Assembly (NCBI GenBank): GCA_032871835.1
Contig: CM065299.1
Span: 27,483,074-27,547,073, forward strand
Length of the DNA: 64,000 bases
Origin: Dipteronia dyeriana
Lineage: Eukaryota; Streptophyta; Magnoliopsida; Sapindales; Sapindaceae
Direction of reading: 5' to 3'
Below, in pieces: positions 57,301 through 64,000 of this stretch (position 1 is its first letter; each line of letters begins with the position of its first letter). A program made the translations under genes and the position numbers. The notes below the pieces were generated by a model that saw only the letters and a list, made by a program, of their open reading frames with translations, was not told where the DNA came from and ran no database searches.

Positions 57301-57842
57301 TTCATAGCCGAGTTCACAGAATCAAACTTGGAAAAAAAAAGACTGTTGGATAAAAGTTTCCCATGGAAACTATATGTTAATGGTTCTTCAAACACTCATG
57401 GCATCGGGGCAGGGATCGTAGTTCGCACCCAGAAGGAGATGATGTTGAATGTGCCATGAGATTTGATTTCAAAGCAACCAATAATCAAGCCGAATACAAG
57501 GCATTGTTAGCTGGATTCAGAGTCTGCATAGCTCTTGGGGCATATGAAGTTGAGATATTCAGCGATTCACAGATAGTTGTCAACCAGGTTATGGACGAAT
57601 ACCAGGCCAAAGATGAAGGAATGATTGCCTACCGTGACATCACGAAACAGCTCCTCCAAAAATTTAAGGAATACAAAATCGCTCAGATCCCCAGAGAAGA
57701 AAATGAAAAGGCAGACGCTTTATCTAAATTAGCATCAGCAACAACCTCAATCAGACCTAAAACCATTCCAGTCGCACACCTCCTTAAACTGAGTACAGTT
57801 GAACCTAAGCATTTGAAAATTTTAGAAATCCGAACACCGTAA
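57301..57842 (+). pseudogene. Second (archaeal-type) RNase H, aRH
   Basis: The second RNase H is diagnostic of the Tat lineage. Visible: PWKLYVNGSSNTHGIGAGIV, where the catalytic Asp of the usual YVDGSS is Asn. After a frameshift near 57440 come RFDFKATNNQAEYKALLAGF (Glu kept) and VEIFSDSQIVVNQV (Asp kept), then the linker IPREENEKADALSKLAS. TAA closes the frame at 57840-57842. Confidence 0.88.
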
Positions 57843-59087
57843 GACGGTTGGATGGTCCAGGTGAGAAGGTTCCTGGAAGAAGGCGTGCTCCCAGAAGATT
57901 CGATATTAGCAAAGCGCATCAGATATCGATTGGCTAGGTATACCATGATCGGAGGAGAATTATACAGAAGGGGGTTTTCTCGAGCTCTCTAGAGATGTAT
58001 ACCGGAAGAAGATGCACATCGAATACTTCAAGAGATCCACGGACGAGTTTACGGGAACCACACTGGGGGTAGGAGTCTGGCGCATAAGGTACTCATGCAA
58101 GGCTATTATTGGCCTACACTTTTCTTAGATGCACAGCAATGGTCGGAAAGTTGCAACACCTGTCAAAGAATTGTCAACGATATCCGACAACCCCCAGAAA
58201 AGCTCAGAAATCTCACTGCCCCATGGTCATTCGCCATGTAGGGCCTAGACCTGATCGGGCCAATACCAGCTGGGACAGGGGGTGGAGCGAAGCACGCCAT
58301 AGTAGCTGTCGATTATTTCATAAAATGGGCCGAAGCTGAAGCGCTGGTGCATATCACGGAAGCCAACACCATAAATTTTATAAAGAAAAACATACTTTAT
58401 AGGTTTGGAGTTCCGGACACTATAATCACCGACAATGGCACTCAGTTTGATAACCAAAAGTTCAGACAATTGTGCGAGAAGTATCATATTGCTAACTACT
58501 ATGCGACACCAGCTCATCCACAAACAAATGGGCAAGTAGAAGCAGTAAATAAAATTATCAAGCACACCATTAAAGCAAAATTAGATGACAAAAAAGGAAG
58601 CTGGGTTGAAAAGCTTCCTGAAGTATTATGGGCATATCGGACGACAGCAAGGACTTCAACAGGAGAAACTCCATTCACCCTAGCGTTCGGAACAGAAGCT
58701 GTCATCCCCATAGAAACATCGTATGCGTCCCCCCGGGTCAGGCTATACGATGAAGAACAAAATGTTGATACGCTGCTACAATGTTTGGATGAGCTAGAAG
58801 AAAAAAGGGAAAAGTCCCGAATAAGAAATACAGCCTATCAACAAAGAGTGGCTCGCCACTACAACTCTCGTGTTCGGATCAGGAAATTTCAGTTAGGAGA
58901 CTTGGTGCTCAGGAAGGTGTCACTGAACACAAAAAATAGAGCCGCGGGATCCCTGACTGACAAATGGGAAGGTCCATACAAGATCGAGGGGATAGCTGGC
59001 CATGGAGCTTATTGGATTGCTCGACCCAATGAAGGGGTGTTACCCCGACCATGCAATGCCCAATATCTAAAGATTTTATATCCTTAA
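57843..59087 (+). pseudogene. Integrase region of pol
   Basis: This is a zinc-binding HHCC domain (HRILQEIHGRVYGNHTGG ... CNTCQRI), then a catalytic core with AIVAVDYFIKWAEAEAL (Asp), TIITDNGTQFDNQKF (Asp) and HPQTNGQVEAVNKIIKH (Glu). A C-terminal part follows: PFTLAFGTEAVIPIE, GDLVLRKVSLNTKN, DKWEGPYKIEGIAGHGAYWI. From 58347 to the TAA at 59085-59087 the frame is open. Upstream it is broken at 57988-57990 (TAG) and 58238-58240 (TAG where Trp is usual, before GLDLIGPIP). All three acidic residues are visible. No chromodomain. Confidence 0.9.
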
Positions 59088-59660
59088 AATATATATATAT
59101 TTATATTGAATATTTTATTCTTTTATTGGTAGGATAAATATTAAACTGTAATTTAAATCTGTCGATTTTTTACAGTAATAAATAAAATTACTAGGAATTT
59201 CTAAAATGATAGCATCTAGTTCGGGATTTCAAAAAAAAGGGCATATTATAATAAGAACATATGGAAGCAGAGCATGATAATAAGAACATGCAAATAGAAT
59301 TCTCAGGACCATCAAATCCCGAATGGGCGGAGAAGCTCGTAGGAGCATGCCAGCTGAGCAGGGTCAAAATAACCTTCGTAAAAAGGCAAACCCGATGCAC
59401 CAGACTTTGGAAAAATGCTCGGGACGCTATCGGGAGAAATTCAGGTGAAATGCGTAGCTGTGTTGAAGCAACTTTAAAAAAAAAACAGCTCAACGATTCG
59501 GTAAAACCTTGCGTATAAAAACTAGGGAGACATCCTTGGTATTGCGTAAGGACTCGAACGTATGATCATGGTGAGCATTGATATAATGTTCGGGTAGCAA
59601 TCGGGTATGAAACACAAGTGCAAACTTGCCTGTTTCAAGATGACTCGGTTAATAATAAAG
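59088..59660 (+). other. Spacer after integrase
   Basis: The open frame 59261-59518 (starting MEAEHDNKNMQIEFSG) is not recognised. Otherwise non-coding, GGGTA/CTCGG-rich towards the repeat. Confidence 0.5.
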
Positions 59661-60050
59661 AGCCAGTTTAATAAGATACTTGGCAATTAAAGTCATTCGG
59701 GTAACGGCCGGTTTAATAAGATACTCGGTTAAGTTACTTGAACACCGAAGAAGCCAGTTTAATAAGATACTTGGCAATCGAAGTCATTCGGGTAACAACC
59801 GGTTTAATAAAATACTCGGTTAAGTTACCCGAACATCAAAAGAGCCAGTTTAATAAGATACTTGGCAATTGAAGTCATTCGAGTAACGGCCGGTTTAATA
59901 AGATACTCGGTTAAGTTACCCGAATATCGAAGAAGCCGATTTAATAAGATACTTGGCAATTGAAGTTATTCGGGTAACAACCGTTTTAATAAGATGCTCG
60001 GTTAAATTGCCCAACCATCAGCCAGTTTAATACAACACTCGGCAACAATC
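59661..60050 (+). repeat. 91-bp tandem repeat downstream of pol
   Basis: Units start at 59661, 59752, 59843 and 59934 with an exact 91-bp spacing, followed by a shortened unit at 60020. Each unit has two half-repeats built on AGTTTAATAAGATACT(C/T)GG. Tandem repeats at this position are a known trait of Tat-lineage elements and can seed satellite DNA. Confidence 0.93.
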
Positions 60051-60199
60051 AGCAAAAAATAGACCAAAACCATTCAACTCAGAACAAAATTGAATTTTAT
60101 TGCTCTTAAAAGAATGGTTACAGTTCAAAAATTACAGTCAAAGAATAGTTCTTTACAAGTAAAAAATAAAGAATCAGAATCTTCTACAAATTTACAAAA

Positions 60200-63100
60200 T
60201 TAAGGTTGCGAGAATTTTGAGCTTTTGCCAATACTCGGATCTTGCACCATCTCGTATTCACAAATCATGCTCTCATTAGACGGCCAAGTAATATCGTCGA
60301 CAGTATCATCCCTCCACTGGCTGTAATCTTCACCCGGGACTGGCCCGACATCCGGGACTGGCCCGACATCCGGGACTACACCCTCAACCGACTCTTGACT
60401 TGCGTAAAAGGTCGAGAGAGAATGCTCGGATGGAATCTCTAAATGCATAGGATGGGGCTCTTGCCTTGACTACGGCAGTAGGCTCTCCATTCCTTCATCT
60501 GAATCCGAAGAGATTTCAAGGACCGGTCCATATGGTGTTTGATTGACAGCTCCCAATTAGCACGGGCTTTCTCGGTCGCCCTATTCTTGACTTTGAAGAA
60601 TTCACCGGCCGAAACTAGCCCACGTTGAAATTCTCGAAGAAGTAGGGCATCGTAAGCAGGAGATCTTTAAAAAGATCCACCCTTTGGACTTCTAGCTCCA
60701 ACCTGGTCTCTCGGGAAAGGGATTCAACTGTCAGCATTTGGCGCTCCAAATCTTCAATTTTTTGGACATACTCTGACTTCGCCTGCTCCGCCTCCTGCTC
60801 GGCCTTAAGCATGGATTCTTCAGCAGAAGAAATAAGATTTTGAAGCGATGCAACCTTCTCCTCTGTAAAAGATGCCTTTTTCTCCGCTTCTACCTGCTTC
60901 GCCAGGCAGTGGTCGGCAAATATCTGTACAGAGCCGACCTCCTGCTGATAAGCCTGCTCAACTCGAGCACGACCCTCCTCGTTCGCCTTCAGCTGAGCCT
61001 CTAGACTCCTTATCCGATCGGCTTGACATTGTTGCATCTGAACAAGCTCAGTAAATTCGGCCATCATCTGTAAAGGAATATACTTAGAAAACCGGCAAAA
61101 GCAAAACAGTAAAGGAGTCAGAATTAACTGAGTTAGATTTAACTTACATAAGATGCACCGTTGAAAACGTTTTGGAGACGTTCGGTCAGTGAACCATCTC
61201 TAAAACCGCTCCAGCGGTCTTCCCCGATATAAGCCCGACCAAAGGACATCTCCTGCAGCATATCTTTTGGAGAAAGAAATAAAGGAACCCCTGAGGGTTC
61301 AGCTCCCAGACTTCCAGACTCGGGGGCAGGAGAAACCCTTTTTGGCTCTAAGGATGGAGAAGGAATCCCCGAAGGTTCAGCCCCCATATCTCAAACTTGG
61401 GGGTAGAAGAAGCCCTACTCGGTTCTAAAGTGGCTGCATCTACTGATGCTCCAGCACCCACACTCGGGGTAATCTCATCCGCAACATCTTCGTCGCTGGA
61501 GTCAATGAATGAGACTACCCGAGGAACTTTGAGAGGATGAGACGGTGAACTAACTCCTTTCGCTTCTCACCCCGAGAATGGTGGAAGTTAAGATCAACTG
61601 CAGGATCTTCCAGTGGATCGTCCTGAAAAGACTCAAAGAACTCGGCACCGGTGGGCACTTGATCCGTCAAGACATTACCACCGTCGCCAGCTTCAAACCG
61701 TCCAACAGGCTCTTCACCTGGACCCTCATACTGCCTCTCCCTATTTTTAGGCAGTTGGGTGTTAGTCGGCTCATCTTGGCCACTTGGACCAGCAAGATCC
61801 TGAGTAGAAGGCTAAGCACCCAGATCAACGCACTTAAGAATTTTCTCAGCAGTATCAGTTTCCTCATCAGGCGAGGGTGGAGCAATACCCTCATCGCCCT
61901 GGCGGGAAGCTTCCTTCCTACTCTCTTGTAGAATCGCCTTTACCTGACGAGCCTGAAGATCGCTGACAACGTCCGTATCAAACACTAAAAAAAAATTATT
62001 ATTACTTGTTAAAAAAAAAAAGAGCAGAGAAATACAACAGAATGCGCACCAGGTTACTTACATCGCCTGCGATGGCCCCGAAATCTGTCTGAAGAAATCG
62101 AGCTTTATCAAGTCATTCTCTTTGAAAAGATAGCTCTTGCTCCTCTTTTCCAGAGTATGAACTGCTGCTCGAGTCAGCCTCTTCAGCTCTGAATCGCTAT
62201 AGTCGATTATTTTCTTGTTCCACGCTTCAGAGGAACAAAAGAAGCGGGGAACACTCAACACCATTTGGGAATCCGCAGATAGAGCAGTTATATCAAGCCC
62301 GAGAGCCCCTCCAGGAAAAAACCAACTGTTCTTCCAAAATTTATTGGATGTTGGGAATCCCCATATGAAACCTTTCTTCTTTGGGTCATCAGAAGCTTCG
62401 ACCCCCCGATTCGTCTGTGCTTCATTGGGGACCCAACCATCCGAAGAAGTAGACGTAAGAAAATAGGTCCACGTTTTGCCAACCTGCCTCAGTGTAAAGA
62501 AATGCCTGATTTCATTCGGGAAAGGCGGCGAAAGGTTCATTCGGCTGAACATGTGCCACATGCACATCAAGACTTTGTAACTATTCGGGGCCAACTGAGC
62601 TGGGGATATCCCTGCTTCAGCCAAAAACCAGGCAATAAAAGGCTGAAGGGGAAGTGTGACACCGCAACAAAGCATCGATCCGTAAATCACGACCATGCCC
62701 TCAGAAGGATTCCATACGGCCCTATCCCCCGCAAGAACCAAAGTGACTGAGTCGGGCGAGTCGAATCGGGAGCGGTATTTTTATATCTCAACTAGCCCGA
62801 CCACGTTCTGCTCAGTATCAAAGCCACTCGGGTGAGTATCAGAAAACGAAAGACGAGACGCCCTGTATACTTCATCAATGTCGCCCTCGTTAACAGTCTG
62901 TTCCCTGGTCTGAACGCTGCTCGAGACGTGCTTGTATACCTTACTTGTGCTCTGATGTTTACCCATCCTTCGAAAAGATACCCTGTGATCAGAAATATCA
63001 GAATTAGAACTAGATGGAGAACTCGATACAGGGCTGAAAGTGACGTCAAGGAGAAGCCCAGAAACATCAACCTCTAAGAATGGAGGTTCGTCTTTTGGGA

Positions 63101-63203
63101 TATCCCCCAGTAATCGTTTAATGTAAGAAACTAACTGAAAATCCCCACGTTCTAATGCATCAAAAGCGATTTTAAAGAGACGATAGCGGGAAGATGGCCC
63201 CAT
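60200..63203 (-). pseudogene. Antisense ORF of the Tat/Retand element (gypsy-type transposon protein)
   Basis: This long gene-like region on the - strand lies between pol and the 3' LTR. It starts at ATG 63203 (MGPSSRYRLFKIAFDALERG) and, with one in-frame stop at about 62781-62783, continues into VLAGDRAVWNPSEGMVVIYG, LPLQPFIAWFLAEAGISPAQ and LAPNSYKVLMCMWHMFSRMN. That resembles the plant 'putative gypsy type transposon' domain (Pfam Transposase_28 family). Likely introns lie near 61985-62055 and 61075-61138. The middle (61140-61980) is Ser/Pro/Glu-rich. The part 61067-60615 is a heptad-rich coiled coil (QADRIRSLEAQLKANEEGRA). The end at 60448-60200 has a VPDVGPVPDVGPVP repeat. Function unknown; it is not a transposase in any demonstrated sense. 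Confidence 0.75.
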
Positions 63204-63680
63204 TTAAACTAACCTTGAATTGAGATTGATGCAAGATCTTCAAATCGAGAATCACGAACTTCTAGATAAAGAAATCTGTGTTTAAAGAAATTTCTGCTGA
63301 AAATTTAAGAATAAACCAACAATGTCTCTCATCGAAGAATTTAAAGACGAGACTGCACGAAACCCTAGGATTTCAAAGCGGGGAAAAACTTATGATGAAA
63401 CTCGATGACGTAGGCGGCGTTTGGGGAAACGCAAAAATCATTGCTCATAAATGATATTGAAAAACGAAGAGACGAGGGACGCGTGTCAATACAGGAAGTA
63501 GCCCTCGACCGTCAGAACTTCAAAACGTCGCCATCATTTAAGATCTCGTATGAGGAAGCGAATCGAAATTACAGGGTCATCATTAAGACACGTCATTATG
63601 ACAAGACGGCTATTCTGACAAGTGAAAATTAAGACGATTAAAATACTCTTGCCAGAAATGAAATTTACTCGGCAAAAATA
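63204..63680. other. Region between antisense ORF and 3' LTR
   Basis: This is the likely promoter and leader side of the antisense ORF on the - strand, plus 3' untranslated sequence of the element. No TATA box was assigned with confidence. The open frames are short and unrecognised. Confidence 0.45.
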
Positions 63681-63694
63681 TTTTAAGGGGGTAT
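63681..63694 (+). other. Polypurine tract
   Basis: TTTTAAGGGGGTAT lies directly before the 3' LTR start, the plus-strand primer position. Confidence 0.8.
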
Positions 63695-64000
63695 TGTTGT
63701 ATGTGAATTTACCAAGCATACACGTCATTGACAGGAAGGAGAAAATAGCCAGGTGGAAGCCCAAATGGGCACTCAGAAAATATCCTACGATGCATCATTA
63801 AAGAGAAGAAAAGCCCGAGTAAGCATATATATAATGAAATTTACTCGGGATCAGTTAACAGCACTCGGGACTGGTTAAACAACGCTTCCACTCAGGCTCA
63901 AACGGCACTACTCGGGACCTTTAGGTATTACTCTTACTCGGGAATAAATACAACTCGAGTAAGAACTTGGTGCTTATTTCACACGGATTAAGTCATTAAA
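63695..64000 (+). repeat. 3' LTR of the Tat/Retand element, cut by window end
   Basis: The first 306 bases match 52507-52813 with about 15 substitutions and one indel. The remainder lies outside the window. Confidence 0.95.

Larger units (their letters stand above)
52507..64000 (+). mobile_element. Tat/Retand-type Ty3/gypsy element with antisense ORF
   Basis: This nearly complete element is cut only by the window end in its 3' LTR. Order: 5' LTR, primer site, gag, protease, RT, RNase H, a second archaeal-type RNase H (aRH), integrase, 91-bp tandem repeats, a long ORF on the - strand, polypurine tract, 3' LTR. The second RNase H and the antisense ORF downstream of integrase are known traits of the Tat lineage (Retand-like). 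By eye, the first 305 bases of the two LTRs differ by about 15 substitutions and one indel. Confidence 0.93.

Overview
The window is plant nuclear DNA, almost certainly from an angiosperm and probably a eudicot with a repeat-rich genome. It is AT-rich and holds no convincing intact host gene. Nearly everything is transposable elements (TEs) in various states of decay, many nested inside each other. The lineages seen are restricted to or typical of flowering plants: Athila-like and Tat/Retand-like Ty3/gypsy elements, Ty1/copia elements, Mutator-like elements (MULEs) carrying a DUF1985/Ulp1-like gene, a FAR1-type MULE, small hAT elements and a tRNA-derived SINE. The species cannot be named from the sequence.

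Layout. 1-5245: 3' part of an Athila-like element on the + strand, with the integrase end, two small unknown ORFs, a captured LONELY GUY (LOG, cytokinin-activating phosphoribohydrolase) copy whose 3' end is triplicated in 213-bp tandem units, a conserved non-coding block, and the 3' LTR. 5246-15730: an old copia pol fragment split at 6790/15190 by a complete but degenerate copia element on the - strand (LTRs 6791-7465 and 14517-15189). 15731-16528: unassigned AT-rich DNA. 16529-26705: MULE copy X1, with a multi-exon DUF1985/Ulp1-like protease gene (+) convergent with a MuDR-type transposase gene (-), arrays of a TCGAGCTTTTTT minisatellite near both ends, and an hAT element (18729-20332) inside an exon. 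26706-27835: AT-rich spacer with a GC-rich patch. 27836-46225: a FAR1-type MULE (Y) whose right terminal inverted repeat (TIR) was hit by a second copy of the same MULE family (X2, 32557-45872, perfect 9-bp target duplication AATGAAAAA). X2 in turn holds a small non-autonomous Athila-like element in its leader intron (33595-37964). 46226-48973: fold-back miniature elements (MITEs) in (TA)n, three tandem MITE copies with a SINE inside one, and a 655-bp hAT MITE with a perfect 8-bp target duplication. 48974-52506: AT-rich DNA with one weak element candidate. 52507-64000: a nearly complete Tat/Retand-type element with gag-PR-RT-RH-aRH-INT on +, a 91-bp tandem repeat, a long antisense ORF on -, and the start of its 3' LTR at 63695.

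How parts work together. Most coding regions are broken by stop codons. Comparing X1 with X2 shows most transposase stops are C-to-T changes of CAA, CAG or CGA codons, as expected for methylated, silenced TEs. The most unusual items are the LOG copy in the env position of an Athila-like element, together with a sister element in the same window that lacks it, and the same-strand minisatellite arrays near both ends of the Ulp1-carrying MULEs. All annotation is by reading; no database search was possible.
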